A stretch of DNA of 64,000 nt from CAVZCC01 sp963773765 (lineage in GTDB: Bacteria; Actinomycetota; Acidimicrobiia; Acidimicrobiales; Microtrichaceae): positions 744,001 to 808,000 of the forward strand of contig CAVZCC010000005.1 of NCBI GenBank assembly GCA_963773765.1. Direction: 5' to 3'. The translations under genes were made by a program, and so were the position numbers. This document shows, one piece after another, positions 53,279 to 61,999 of this stretch. Position 1 is the stretch's first letter; every line of letters starts with the position of its first letter. The notes under the pieces were generated by a model. That model was not told the origin of the DNA. It saw only the letters and a program-made list of their open reading frames with translations, and ran no database searches.

Positions 53279-54297
53279 CCGGGCCCCGGGTCATCCTGGA
53301 GGCCAACCAGGTGGTCAAGGAGTTCCCCGTCCGTGGCGGCATCCTGGGCCGCACGGTGTCCAAGGTGCACGCCGTGTCCGGGGTGGACCTCCAGGTGCGG
53401 GCCGGCGAGACCCTGGGCGTCGTGGGCGAGTCCGGCTGCGGCAAGTCCACGCTCGGGCGCATGCTGTTGAACCTGATCCCCCTCACCGCGGGGACGGTGA
53501 GCTTCGAGGGCCAGGAGATCCAGGACCTGAAGGAGCGCCAGATGCGGCCGCTGCGGCGCCAGCTGCAACTGGTGTTCCAGGACCCCTACGCGTCGCTCAA
53601 CCCCCGCATGACCGTGGGCGAGGCCCTGGCCGAACCGTTCCGGGTCCACGAGGGGAAGTCCACCAAGGACGCCGAGGACGAGATCCAGCAGCTGCTGGTG
53701 ACCGTCGGGCTCTCGCCCGAGCACCGCAGCCGCTACCCGCACGAGTTCTCCGGCGGCCAACGCCAGCGCATCGGCATCGCCCGGGCCCTGGCCCTGAACC
53801 CGTCGATGATCGTGCTGGACGAGCCGGTGTCCGCGCTGGACGTGTCGATCCAGGCCGGCATCGTCAACCTGCTCATGCAGCTGCAGCGCGACCGGGGCCT
53901 GTCCTACGTGTTCATCGCCCACGACCTGTCCGTGGTCCGCCACATCTCGGACCGCGTGGCGGTGATGTACCTGGGCCGGGTGGTGGAGACCGGCACCCGG
54001 GAGGAGATCTACCGGCATCCCGCGCACCCGTACACGCGGGCGTTGCTGTCGGCCATCCCCGAACCCGACCCGAACCGGGAGCGGTCCCGGCAGCGCATCG
54101 TGCTGACCGGCGACGTGCCCAGCCCCATCGACCCGCCCTCCGGGTGCCGGTTCCGGACCCGGTGCTGGAAGGCGGAGGCCATCTGTGCCACCGACGACCC
54201 GACGCTCACCGGGCTCGGCGGCGAGCACCACGTGGCCTGCCACTTCCCGGAGACCACCCCGGTCGAACTGACCGACACCCGCACACCTGCCTCCTGA
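53275..54297 (+). CDS. oppF: Oligopeptide ABC transporter ATPase OppF
   Basis: The 340-residue ATPase has an intact frame. Walker A GESGCGKSTLGR is near residue 51, signature FSGGQRQRIGIARAL, Walker B MIVLDEPVSALDVS, and a C-terminal cysteine motif GCRFRTRCWKAEAIC. It completes the oppABCDF operon. The absence of frameshifts here, next to a heavily disturbed stretch, argues that the operon is functional. Confidence 0.92.
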   Translation: MTGPRVILEANQVVKEFPVRGGILGRTVSKVHAVSGVDLQVRAGETLGVVGESGCGKSTLGRMLLNLIPLTAGTVSFEGQEIQDLKERQMRPLRRQLQLVFQDPYASLNPRMTVGEALAEPFRVHEGKSTKDAEDEIQQLLVTVGLSPEHRSRYPHEFSGGQRQRIGIARALALNPSMIVLDEPVSALDVSIQAGIVNLLMQLQRDRGLSYVFIAHDLSVVRHISDRVAVMYLGRVVETGTREEIYRHPAHPYTRALLSAIPEPDPNRERSRQRIVLTGDVPSPIDPPSGCRFRTRCWKAEAICATDDPTLTGLGGEHHVACHFPETTPVELTDTRTPAS

Positions 54298-54310
54298 TCC
54301 GGCGGTCAGG

Positions 54311-54327
54311 CGGGCCCTCCCGGCCCG
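54311..54327 (+). terminator. Hairpin after oppF
   Basis: CGGGCC pairs with GGCCCG across CTCCC, 13 bases after the oppF stop and before the ars promoter. It is short and lacks a T-run. Confidence 0.4.
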
Positions 54328-54349
54328 ACGCCCTTCCAGTCATCACCAT

Positions 54350-54385
54350 TTGACTCAATGCTTGTTGAGTGATCTGATCTGCGCA
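54350..54385 (+). promoter_or_regulatory. ars promoter with ArsR operator, leaderless
   Basis: TTGACT (54350-54355) and TCTGAT (54373-54378) are exactly 17 bases apart. The transcript would start at the ATG at 54385, without a leader. Between the boxes lies a perfect inverted repeat, ACTCAA-TGCTTG-TTGAGT (54353-54370), placed where a bound ArsR dimer would block polymerase. Confidence 0.7.
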
Positions 54386-55059
54386 TGCGACCCGGTCCAC
54401 CACTCGACGTGCGGGCGGCCCGCCACGCCGCCCTCGGGGATCCCATCCGGCTGGCCATCGTGGACGAGCTCGCCCGCTCGGACCGCTCGCCGGTGGAGCT
54501 GCGCCAGCGGTTCCACCTGGAGTCCAACCTGCTGGCCCACCACCTGGACGCGCTGGAGGGCATCGGCCTGGTGAGCCGGACCCCGTCCAGCGGTGACGGC
54601 CGGCGCCGCTACGTCCACCTGGTCCGCAGCGCGCTGGACGGCCTGCTCCCGGATCCCGAGCCCGCGCCGGGCCGGGCGTTGTTCGTCTGCACCCACAACT
54701 CGGCCCGGAGCCAGCTGGCGGCGGCGCTGTGGGAACAGACCACCCGGAGCCCTGCCGCATCGGCCGGCACCCATCCCGCGGAACGGGTCCACCCCGGGGC
54801 CGTGGCCGCGGGCCGGCGGGCGGGCCTGGACCTGTCCACCTCGGTCCCCACGGACCTGGACCACGTCGACCTGGTCCCGGACGTGGTGGTCACGGTGTGC
54901 GACCGGGCCCACGAGGAGCTGGACCCGGACCCGTCCTGGCTGCACTGGTCGGTCCCGGACCCCGTGCCGCACGCGTCGCCCGCCGCGTTCGACGCCGCGG
55001 TGGCGGACCTGCGCGGCCGCATCTCCACCGTCTTCAGCACCCAGGACGCCCAGGCATGA
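54385..55059 (+). CDS. ArsR regulator fused to arsenate-reductase-like domain
   Basis: The 224-residue protein has a winged-helix ArsR domain (about 5-90; DPIRLAIVDELARSD, NLLAHHLDALEGIGLV) joined to a low-molecular-weight phosphatase/arsenate reductase domain (about 95-220) with the P-loop VCTHNSARSQ. No usual ArsR Cys pair is visible in the regulatory half, so sensing may involve the reductase domain. It heads the ars operon, and the next gene overlaps by 4 bases. Confidence 0.83.
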   Translation: MRPGPPLDVRAARHAALGDPIRLAIVDELARSDRSPVELRQRFHLESNLLAHHLDALEGIGLVSRTPSSGDGRRRYVHLVRSALDGLLPDPEPAPGRALFVCTHNSARSQLAAALWEQTTRSPAASAGTHPAERVHPGAVAAGRRAGLDLSTSVPTDLDHVDLVPDVVVTVCDRAHEELDPDPSWLHWSVPDPVPHASPAAFDAAVADLRGRISTVFSTQDAQA

Positions 55060-55808
55060 CCGACCCGATCCACCCCAGCACCGCCGAGCTCTCGGTCCAG
55101 ACCGAGACCGGCACGGGCCAGCTCCGCCTGGACCTGGGCCGGCGCCTCGCGGCCGAGGCACTGGGGTCCGCCTTCCTGATCGTGGCCGTCATCGGCTCCG
55201 GCATCATGGCCAGCCGGCTCTCCCCGGGCGACGTCGGCCTCCAGCTGCTGGAGAACGCCGCCGCCACCGCAGGCGCACTGGTCGGCCTCATCCTGATGTT
55301 CGGCGTGGTGTCCGGCGCCCACTTCAACCCGGTCGTCTCCCTGGTGGACCGTCTGCTCGGCACCACCACCACCCGTGACACGGCGCTGTACGTCGTGGCC
55401 CAGACCGCGGGGGCCTGCGCCGGGGCCGTGGTTGCCAACCTCATGTTCGAACTGCCGGCCGTCGAGCTGTCCACCAAGGACCGCTCCTCCCCCGCGCTGT
55501 GGCTGTCCGAGGTGGTGGCGACGATCGGCCTCCTGCTGGTGATCCAGGGCTGCGTGCGGACCGGCAGGGCCCGTGCGGTGCCCTTCGCCGTGGGCGCGTG
55601 GATCGCAGGGGCGTACTGGTTCACATCGTCGACCAGCTTCGCCAACCCGGCGGTCACCGTGGCCCGGACGCTGTCGGACACCTTCGCCGGCATCGCCCCC
55701 TCGTCGGCCCCCATGTTCATCGCCATGCAACTGGTGGGCGCCGTGATGGCGTTCGGCCTGGTCCGGTTCTTCTACCCCCACGACCATTCGGAGACCCCTG
55801 ATGACTGA
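55056..55808 (+). CDS. Aquaporin-family channel (AqpS-like, arsenite efflux)
   Basis: The 250-residue MIP family channel has six helices. The two pore loops read HFNPVVS and FANPAVT, the first an NPV variant of NPA. In ars operons such channels let arsenite formed by reductases leave the cell down its gradient. It is translationally coupled to the genes on both sides (4- and 8-base overlaps). No ArsB or Acr3 pump is present in this cluster. Confidence 0.83.
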   Translation: MTDPIHPSTAELSVQTETGTGQLRLDLGRRLAAEALGSAFLIVAVIGSGIMASRLSPGDVGLQLLENAAATAGALVGLILMFGVVSGAHFNPVVSLVDRLLGTTTTRDTALYVVAQTAGACAGAVVANLMFELPAVELSTKDRSSPALWLSEVVATIGLLLVIQGCVRTGRARAVPFAVGAWIAGAYWFTSSTSFANPAVTVARTLSDTFAGIAPSSAPMFIAMQLVGAVMAFGLVRFFYPHDHSETPDD

Positions 55809-56232
55809 TCCCGTGGCCGTCCACCGACCCGAGGTGCTGTTCGTGTGCATCCACAACGCCGGACGGTCCCAGATGGCCGCGGCGTTGCTCACCCACCATG
55901 CCGGCGACCGGGTCGTGGTCCGCTCCGCCGGCACGGCGCCCGCCGACACCATCAACCCTGCGGTGGTGGAGGCCATGGCGGAACTGGGCATCGACCTCCA
56001 CGCCTCCGGGGCGCACCCCAAGCGACTGGAGGACGCCGCGGTGGAGGCCTCCGACGTGGTCATCACCATGGGGTGCGGCGACGAGTGCCCCTACTACCCG
56101 GGCACCCGGTACCTGGACTGGCAGCTGGACGACCCAGCGGGCCAGGGCGTGGAGGCCGTGCGTCCCATCCGGGACGAGATCGACCGGCGGGTCCGGGCGC
56201 TCATCGCCGAGCTCCTGGCCGACGCCGCCTGA
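55801..56232 (+). CDS. arsC: Arsenate reductase, low-MW phosphatase type
   Basis: The 143-residue single-domain enzyme has the P-loop FVCIHNAGRSQMAAA, Ser-Ala-Gly after the strand, the second-half block VVITMGCGDECPYYPGTRY, and a DWQLDDPAGQ end. It reduces arsenate to arsenite, probably with mycothiol or thioredoxin. The GDECP cysteine may be the resolving residue. Confidence 0.87.
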   Translation: MTDPVAVHRPEVLFVCIHNAGRSQMAAALLTHHAGDRVVVRSAGTAPADTINPAVVEAMAELGIDLHASGAHPKRLEDAAVEASDVVITMGCGDECPYYPGTRYLDWQLDDPAGQGVEAVRPIRDEIDRRVRALIAELLADAA

Positions 56233-56246
56233 CAGGAAGGATCCCC

Positions 56247-56885
56247 ATGACCACCGTCGACGAGCTCCCCCTGGACCAGCAGCACCTGGTGCGCAAGGTC
56301 GCGTCACGGCTCCAACCGCAGTTCGACGGCACCTTCGGCCCCGAGACGGTCGAGCGGTTCGTCATGGACTCACTGGACCGGCTCCTGCCCACCGCCCGGG
56401 TCACGTCGTTCCTTCCCGTCCTGGCGGAGAAGTTCGCCAAGGAGCGCCTGGGTGCGCTGGCCAGGGTGGAGGGCGCCGTCCCCAGCTCCACACCGGCGGT
56501 GCTGTTCCTCTGCGTCCACAACGCCGGACGGTCCCAGATGGCGGCGGGATGGACGCGCCACCTGGCGGGCGGATCGGTCACGGTGTACTCCGGAGGCTCC
56601 GAGCCGGCGTCGGAGATCAACGTCGCCGCCGTCGAGGCCATGGCCGAGGTGGGCATCGACATCACCGAGGAGTTCCCCAAGCCCTGGACCGACGAGGTCG
56701 TCCGGGCCTCGGACGTGGTCATCACCATGGGCTGTGGCGACGCCTGCCCCCTCTACCCCGGCACCCGGTACGAGGACTGGGAGCTCGATGACCCGGCCGG
56801 CCAGGACGTGGAGGCCGTCCGACCCATCCGCGACGAGATCCGCCGCCGGGTGGAGGACCTGCTGGGATCGCTCGGCGTCAGGTGA
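56247..56885 (+). CDS. arsC: Arsenate reductase with N-terminal helical bundle
   Basis: The 212-residue protein has an N-terminal three-helix domain (about 1-80, QHLVRKVASRLQPQFDG through LAEKFAKERLGAL), common in actinobacterial ArsC. A reductase domain follows with the P-loop FLCVHNAGRSQMAAG and VVITMGCGDACPLYPG. It is a paralog of the preceding gene rather than a recent copy. AGGAAGG precedes the ATG. Confidence 0.86.
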   Translation: MTTVDELPLDQQHLVRKVASRLQPQFDGTFGPETVERFVMDSLDRLLPTARVTSFLPVLAEKFAKERLGALARVEGAVPSSTPAVLFLCVHNAGRSQMAAGWTRHLAGGSVTVYSGGSEPASEINVAAVEAMAEVGIDITEEFPKPWTDEVVRASDVVITMGCGDACPLYPGTRYEDWELDDPAGQDVEAVRPIRDEIRRRVEDLLGSLGVR

Positions 56886-56893
56886 GCCGCAGG

Positions 56894-57238
56894 TCAGACC
56901 GCCAGCGCCGAGCGGAGCGACTCGAGCGTCTCGGGACGCAGCCGGAACCAGGCCCACTTGCCCCGCTGCTCCCGTTCCAGGATCCCGGCCCCCACCAACT
57001 GGGAGAGGTGGTGGGACACCGTCGGTTGCGAGCGGTCGACCAGCGCCGGCAGGTCGCAGGCGCACATCTCGCCCGATGCGGCGGACGCGACCAGGCTGAC
57101 GAGCTGCAGCCGGACCGGATCCGACAGTGCCTTCAGCACCGCAGCCAGCTCCGCGGCCTCGTCCTCGGTGAGCGGGGCGGCCATGAGGGGCGAGCAGCAG
57201 AGTTGCGGGAGCGCGGTGGACCCGGGGGACGCGGACAT
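56894..57238 (-). CDS. arsR: ArsR family regulator
   Basis: The winged-helix regulator of about 114 residues has LSDPVRLQLVSLVA, the metalloid motif GEMCACDLP (CxC, as in classical ArsR) and the recognition helix SQPTVSHHLSQLV. It would release DNA on binding arsenite. The ATG at 57238 was chosen; Met codons up to 57265 are in frame. It is divergent from arsI across an AT-rich region with palindromic elements. Confidence 0.85.
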   Translation of the reverse strand: MSASPGSTALPQLCCSPLMAAPLTEDEAAELAAVLKALSDPVRLQLVSLVASAASGEMCACDLPALVDRSQPTVSHHLSQLVGAGILEREQRGKWAWFRLRPETLESLRSALAV

Positions 57239-57245
57239 GGGAAAC

Positions 57246-57298
57246 ATATTGACACTCATCGACACGTCAGCCTATCGTATCGACACATATCAATCGGA
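57246..57298. promoter_or_regulatory. Divergent arsR/arsI operator region
   Basis: This unusually AT-rich stretch contains ATATTGACA near its left end and ACATATCAAT near its right end as an imperfect inverted pair, with TCATCGACA and TATCGACAC between. Such ATTGAT/ATCAAT half sites are typical of ArsR operators. Confidence 0.55.
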
Positions 57299-57327
57299 CT
57301 TCGCCAATCCAACCGGAAGGACCAGCC

Positions 57328-57804
57328 ATGCGCCTCCAGCTCGCCCTCAACGTCTCCGACATCGACACCGCCGTGGACTTCTACTCCAAGCTGTTCGCCA
57401 CCCCCGCGGCCAAGCGCAAGCCCGGCTACGCCAACTTCGAGATCGACCAGCCACCGCTGAAGCTGGTGCTGATCGAGGGTCCCGGGGGTGGGACGTTGAA
57501 CCACCTCGGGGTGGAGACCGACACCGGCGAGCAGGTCATGGCAGCAGAGGCCCGACTGGCCGATGCCGGGCTGGAGACCACCGGCGTGGACGACACCACC
57601 TGCTGCTACGCCACCAAGACCGAGACCTGGGTCACCGACCCCGACGGCGCTCCGTGGGAGTGGTACGTGAAGACCGGCGACGCCGATCAGATGGCCAACT
57701 CGGTGGTCGGTGGCGAGGGAGGCACGTGTTGTGCCCCCACCGACGCGGTCACGGTCGCCGTCGGTGCCCCCGACGCACGGACGGACAGCGGCGGCTGCTG
57801 CTGA
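57328..57804 (+). CDS. arsI: ArsI/CadI family VOC dioxygenase (C-As lyase)
   Basis: The 158-residue vicinal-oxygen-chelate fold protein has LALNVSDIDTAVDFYSKLF, HLGVETD and WVTDPDGAPWEWY, supplying the metal ligands. The Cys pair TTCCYATK matches the arsenic-binding cysteines of ArsI, which cleaves methyl groups from trivalent methylarsenicals. A Cys-rich tail (GGTCCAP, GGCC) follows. Placement with ArsP supports a role in organoarsenical detoxification. Confidence 0.85.
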   Translation: MRLQLALNVSDIDTAVDFYSKLFATPAAKRKPGYANFEIDQPPLKLVLIEGPGGGTLNHLGVETDTGEQVMAAEARLADAGLETTGVDDTTCCYATKTETWVTDPDGAPWEWYVKTGDADQMANSVVGGEGGTCCAPTDAVTVAVGAPDARTDSGGCC

Positions 57805-57829
57805 GCGCACCGCGCGTGCCCGGTCGGGA

Positions 57830-57845
57830 GGGGCCGGTCGGCCCC
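57830..57845. terminator. Hairpin between arsI and the thioredoxin-like gene
   Basis: GGGGCC and GGCCCC flank GGTC between two convergent genes. It is short; a bidirectional terminator role is plausible. Confidence 0.35.
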
Positions 57846-57846
57846 G

Positions 57847-58086
57847 TCACCGCCGGGCGGCGAGCAGCTGCGTGACGTCGTCCCCGGACGGGACCCGTCC
57901 GGAGACGACGACCTCGTCGTCGACCACGAGTGCCGGGGTGGCCATCACGCCCCAGGAGGCGATCTCGGCCGGATCGGTGACCTTCTCGAACACTGCGTCG
58001 ATGCCCAGGTCTCCGGTCGCGGTCCGGGTCACGGCTTCCAGGCGCTCGCACTTCTCGCAGCCGCTGCCGAGGATCTTGATCTCCAT
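57847..58086 (-). CDS. Thioredoxin-like redox-active disulfide protein
   Basis: The 79-residue minimal thioredoxin fold has the active site GSGCEKCER and the cis-Pro segment VMATPALVVDDEVV, as in TIGR00412-type proteins. These often accompany ArsP permeases and could supply electrons to arsenate reductase or keep arsenic trivalent. It lies 18 bases downstream of the permease gene. Confidence 0.83.
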   Translation of the reverse strand: MEIKILGSGCEKCERLEAVTRTATGDLGIDAVFEKVTDPAEIASWGVMATPALVVDDEVVVSGRVPSGDDVTQLLAARR

Positions 58087-58104
58087 GTGGTGCTCCCGTG
58101 TTGT

Positions 58105-59160
58105 TCAGATGACGGCGTTGAAGAGGTACCCGGTGGCGATGATGCCGGTGGCCACCACGGCGACGAAGGTGACGATGAGCTTGGGCTGCAACACCCGACG
58201 CAGCAGGATCATCTCCGGCAGCGACAGCGCCACGACGCTCATCATGAACGCCAGCACCGTGCCCATGGGCATGCCCTTGTCGTGCAGCGCCTCCACCAGG
58301 GGCATCACCCCGGCCGCGTTGGAGTAGAGCGGCACGCCGAGCCCCACGGCGATCGGCACGCCGAACACCCCGACGGCGTGCTCGGCGAACCACTCCTCGG
58401 GGACCCAGCCGTGGATCACCGCCCCGACGCCGATGCCCACCAGGAGGTAGGGCCAGATCTTGCGGAGGATGAGCACGACCTCCTCCCGCCCCATGGCCAG
58501 GCGGTCGTCCCAGGACAGCTCCATCGACGGGTCGACGACCTTGCCCCGGAGCTTGGTCTCGAACACGAACGGCTCCACCCATCGCTCCAGGCCCATCCGA
58601 CCCATCACCCAACCGGCCACGGTGGCGATGACCAGGCCCGTCCCGATGTAGAGGGCCGTCACCTTCCAGCCGAACAGGCCGAAGAGCATCACGATGGCGA
58701 CCTCGTTCACCATCGGTGATGCGATCAGGAAGCTCATCGTCACGCCCAGGGGGACCCCGGCGGCCACGAAGCCGATGAACGCGGGGACCGCCGAGCAGGA
58801 GCAGAACGGCGTGACCACACCGAGCCCGGCCGCCGCTGCGTTGCCCACGCCCTCGCGGCGCCCCCCGAGGAGCGCCCGCGTCCGCTCCACCGACATGAAG
58901 CTGCGCAGGACCGTGACCAGGAAGATGATCCCCGTGAGCAGCAGGGCGATCTTGGTGACGTCGTAGCAGAAGAAGTGGATCGACTCGCCCAGCCGGCTGA
59001 GGGGGTCGAGCCCGGCCACGTCGAACAGCACCCAGTCCCAGAACGGGCGGTTGATGCTGTAGAGGAACCACCAGAGCGCCGCCGCGGCCACCACCGGACC
59101 CCACCGCCGGAGCGCGGATGCCACCGGGGAGGAGGCCGGGGTCACTGTCGAGGAACTCAT
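58105..59160 (-). CDS. arsP: ArsP/DUF318 family permease
   Basis: The 351-residue protein has eight or more transmembrane helices and the family motif VVTPFCSCSAVPAFIGF, with the paired cysteines near residue 115. A second similar half has GVPLYSNAAGVMPL. ArsP members export trivalent methylarsenicals. It is co-transcribed with the thioredoxin-like gene and convergent to arsI. Confidence 0.84.
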   Translation of the reverse strand: MSSSTVTPASSPVASALRRWGPVVAAAALWWFLYSINRPFWDWVLFDVAGLDPLSRLGESIHFFCYDVTKIALLLTGIIFLVTVLRSFMSVERTRALLGGRREGVGNAAAAGLGVVTPFCSCSAVPAFIGFVAAGVPLGVTMSFLIASPMVNEVAIVMLFGLFGWKVTALYIGTGLVIATVAGWVMGRMGLERWVEPFVFETKLRGKVVDPSMELSWDDRLAMGREEVVLILRKIWPYLLVGIGVGAVIHGWVPEEWFAEHAVGVFGVPIAVGLGVPLYSNAAGVMPLVEALHDKGMPMGTVLAFMMSVVALSLPEMILLRRVLQPKLIVTFVAVVATGIIATGYLFNAVI

Positions 59161-59222
59161 CGGCTCACCTCCCGGCGCCGGCGGTCCGTGCCGTCATCCA
59201 TCGATGGTAGTCAATACTTGCG

Positions 59223-59840
59223 TCAGCACGCACCGGTGGGCCCGAGATCCTCCTGGGTGATCGCCACCTCCAGCCCGTCGTCGGTCGCGGCGAACCACAG
59301 GAGCACCGGGTCCCCCCGGTCCGGAATGCCGTGGATCCGTGCCGGGGAGCCGTCGCCGGCCCGCACCAACGCCCCGACCACTGACAAGGGCTGATCGAAC
59401 CACCGCACGCGGATGGTGCCCGACGGCCCCACGGGCCAGGGCGGCCGGGCCGCGACCGGGTCACGACCCTCCACCTCCTCCAGGACCAGGTCCAGCTGCG
59501 TCCCCACCCCCTCGAACTCCAGGCAGCCGTCACACCCGTGGCAGACCACCCGGCCCTCGTCGTCGCGGCCGTCGACCCCGTCGGGCTCCCCTCCGTCGAC
59601 GTCGACCGCCTCGACCGGTTCGTCGTGCTCGTCCTCCGGGCAGCCGCAGGCGCACATCTGCTGGTCCGGCTCGTCGATCCACGAGGCGTCCTCGCACCGC
59701 CCGCACTCACAGGAGAGGTCGTCGTCCTCGTGGCCGCCCCCGCACGAGGGCGGGCAGTCGGCGTCGCAGGGCCGGTCCGGGAAGAAGTGGGAGAACTCGC
59801 TGCATCCGCAGGATGCGCAGTACTCGGCGGTCATGGGCAC
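59223..59840 (-). CDS. Cysteine-rich protein of unknown function
   Basis: The 205-residue protein has about 16 cysteines in its first 110 residues, arranged in pairs (YCASCGCSEF, CDADCPPSCGGGH, SCECGRCED, CACGCPEDEH, CHGCDGC). An acidic linker and a C-terminal half without metal motifs follow. This looks like several zinc or soft-metal binding knuckles. GAGGAGG is 7 bases before the GTG start. Position beside the arsenic locus may be relevant, but no direct link is visible. Confidence 0.65.
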   Translation of the reverse strand: MPMTAEYCASCGCSEFSHFFPDRPCDADCPPSCGGGHEDDDLSCECGRCEDASWIDEPDQQMCACGCPEDEHDEPVEAVDVDGGEPDGVDGRDDEGRVVCHGCDGCLEFEGVGTQLDLVLEEVEGRDPVAARPPWPVGPSGTIRVRWFDQPLSVVGALVRAGDGSPARIHGIPDRGDPVLLWFAATDDGLEVAITQEDLGPTGAC

Positions 59841-60017
59841 GGGAGAACCTCCTCATCGTGCCTGGCAGTGCCACCGTGCCCGCACCCGAGGTGCCGGTCG
59901 GTTGGCGGACCGTCAGCGGGCCAGGCCCCTCGGATCCTCTGGATGAAGTGACCGCCGCACCGTAGCGGGGCCCTCTGACACCACGCCCCTGGATTTGCGG
60001 TGCGGGGCGGGACGGGT

Positions 60018-60650
60018 TCAGTCCGTCACCGAACGACCGGGTGGGGACGGGACGAGCGTCTCCAACAACTCGGCCAGCTTGCCCACGGCATGTGCCCCGA
60101 CGGCGTACACGTCCTCCTCGGCGCCGGTGAGGGCCCACTCCCGGATCACCACGCGGATCGTGGTGACGAACCAGCCCGCTGCCAGCTTGAGGTCCACCGA
60201 CGTCGGGTCCAGGTTGTAGCGATCGGCCAGGCGCTCCGCGATCGGGTCCTCCCACGACGTGATCATCCGGGCCAGGTGGCTCTGCAGTGCGGGCTCTGCC
60301 GACAACAACATCGACTCGGCCCTCAGGACGCCTGCGGGCCGGCGGCTGAGCCGCCACACCTGGGTGGCTCCGATCAACAGGTCGGTGGGACCGACGCCGG
60401 GGGGCTGGGCGTCCAACGCCTCCAGCAGTTGGCGGCCCCGGAGGTCGTAGTCGGCCAGCACCACGTCCTCCTTGGTGGCGAAGTGCCGGAAGAAGGTGGA
60501 GGTGGCCACGTCGGCCCGCTCGCAGATCTCCTCCACCGTCACGCCGTCGAACCCCCGGTCGGCGAAGAGCTCCAGCGCGGAGGCCCGGAGGGCCTCCCGG
60601 GTGGCCAGCTTCTTGCGCTCCCTTCGGGTGGTGGGTGTGGTTCCGTCCAT
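60018..60650 (-). CDS. TetR family transcriptional regulator
   Basis: The 210-residue regulator has the N-terminal TetR helix-turn-helix RREALRASALELFADRGFDG-like block and the recognition segment ADVATSTFFRHFATKEDV. The ligand domain is unremarkable. It is divergent from the lipoprotein/sulfatase gene set at 60775-63978 and probably controls it. Confidence 0.84.
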   Translation of the reverse strand: MDGTTPTTRRERKKLATREALRASALELFADRGFDGVTVEEICERADVATSTFFRHFATKEDVVLADYDLRGRQLLEALDAQPPGVGPTDLLIGATQVWRLSRRPAGVLRAESMLLSAEPALQSHLARMITSWEDPIAERLADRYNLDPTSVDLKLAAGWFVTTIRVVIREWALTGAEEDVYAVGAHAVGKLAELLETLVPSPPGRSVTD

Positions 60651-60774
60651 GTGTCGGGTGGTGCCTCTCGTTCCAGCGATCACGGGAGTGACTCCCGCTT
60701 GAGAGTTCGTCCCATTCATCGTAACGTCACCGCCGGGACCCGTGAGGCGGGCCCGATGACGAGGGGGATGCTCG

Positions 60775-61992
60775 ATGCAGCACGAATCCGGTGCGAGGCG
60801 ATCCGACGCACGACGGCCTGTCCGACTGCTGGCGCTGGGGGTGCTGGTGGCGCTCATCGGCGCCGTCACCGCCGCCTGCACCGCGGGCGGCGGCGCGCCG
60901 CCGGCCGGACTCAGTTGCGCCTGGCAGTACAAGACCACCAAGGACACCCTCAACGTGGCGTACCCGGACTCCGGTGCCACGTACTGGTCCATGACCTACA
61001 ACCTGATCGCGGGCGACCAGATCATCCTGGACGGCACCTACCCCGAGGCCCGCTACATCTCCTTCATCACCTACAACCTGGGTGGTTCGGCGATCGACAG
61101 CATCACCGACTCCGCCATCGCGCCGAACGCGGGCAGCGACAACCCCTTCGCCGACGCCGGGGCCACCCCGGGCGGCAGCTACCGCGTGGAGGTCCGCAAC
61201 GACATCTTCGCGGGCTCGCCGGACAACCTCCTGGCCACCGGTGGCATCGCCGGCACCGTGATCTACCGGGCCTACGTCTCGGACATCTCCGGCGACCCGA
61301 CCGGGGGTGTGGGCCTGCCCAGCGTGTCCGTCCGCCGTCCCGACGGCTCCGTCGTCCCCATGGCCAACTGCGCCAACCCGGGTGGTGACGCCAGCCTGGT
61401 CGACCTCATCAACGCCTTCGGCCCCCCCACCGACGTGCCGGCCCTGCACCCGCCGGTGTTCAAGCGCCCCGCCACCGTCGCCGGCCTCTATGCCAACCCG
61501 GACAACGGCTACGTCGCCGCCGTGTCGGCCCACCAGGCCGGCAACGTGGTGGTCATCCGGGGCAAGGCCCCCACCACGCCGGACACCGTCGCGGGGGACT
61601 CTCCGGCAGAGGCCGGCAACGACATGCGCTACTGGTCGATGTGCACCAACGAGTACCGCAAGCCCTACCCGGTCACGGACTGCGCGTACGACTCGCAGGT
61701 GCCGCTCGATGCCAACGGCTACTACACCATCGTGGCCTCCACGCCGGCGGACCGGCCCGCCACCGCCACCACTGCCAACGGCGTCACCTGGCTGGACTGG
61801 GGCTCCACGGCCCAGGACATGCTGCTGATCATGCGCAACATGCTCCCGGCCGCGGGCTTCTCCCAGCACGTGTTCAACGTGGCCCCCGGCCAGGCGGCCA
61901 CCACGGCCATGGGTCCCTACGCCCCGCTGGTCGCCGAGTGCCCCAGCGCAACCTTCGACCTGGGCGGCGCGGGGGCCTGCGGCTTGGCATGA
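60775..61992 (+). CDS. Secreted lipoprotein of unknown family
   Basis: The 405-residue protein has a signal peptide and lipobox VTAAC near residue 34, then an extracytoplasmic beta-rich part: YPDSGATYWSMTYNLIAGDQ and EARYISFITYNLGGSAIDSI. The phrase resembles DUF1214/DUF1254-like proteins, but assignment is weak. Six or more cysteines in the mature part may form disulfides. It lies 7 bases before the SRPBCC gene. Confidence 0.7.
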   Translation: MQHESGARRSDARRPVRLLALGVLVALIGAVTAACTAGGGAPPAGLSCAWQYKTTKDTLNVAYPDSGATYWSMTYNLIAGDQIILDGTYPEARYISFITYNLGGSAIDSITDSAIAPNAGSDNPFADAGATPGGSYRVEVRNDIFAGSPDNLLATGGIAGTVIYRAYVSDISGDPTGGVGLPSVSVRRPDGSVVPMANCANPGGDASLVDLINAFGPPTDVPALHPPVFKRPATVAGLYANPDNGYVAAVSAHQAGNVVVIRGKAPTTPDTVAGDSPAEAGNDMRYWSMCTNEYRKPYPVTDCAYDSQVPLDANGYYTIVASTPADRPATATTANGVTWLDWGSTAQDMLLIMRNMLPAAGFSQHVFNVAPGQAATTAMGPYAPLVAECPSATFDLGGAGACGLA

Positions 61993-61999
61993 TCGCCTG

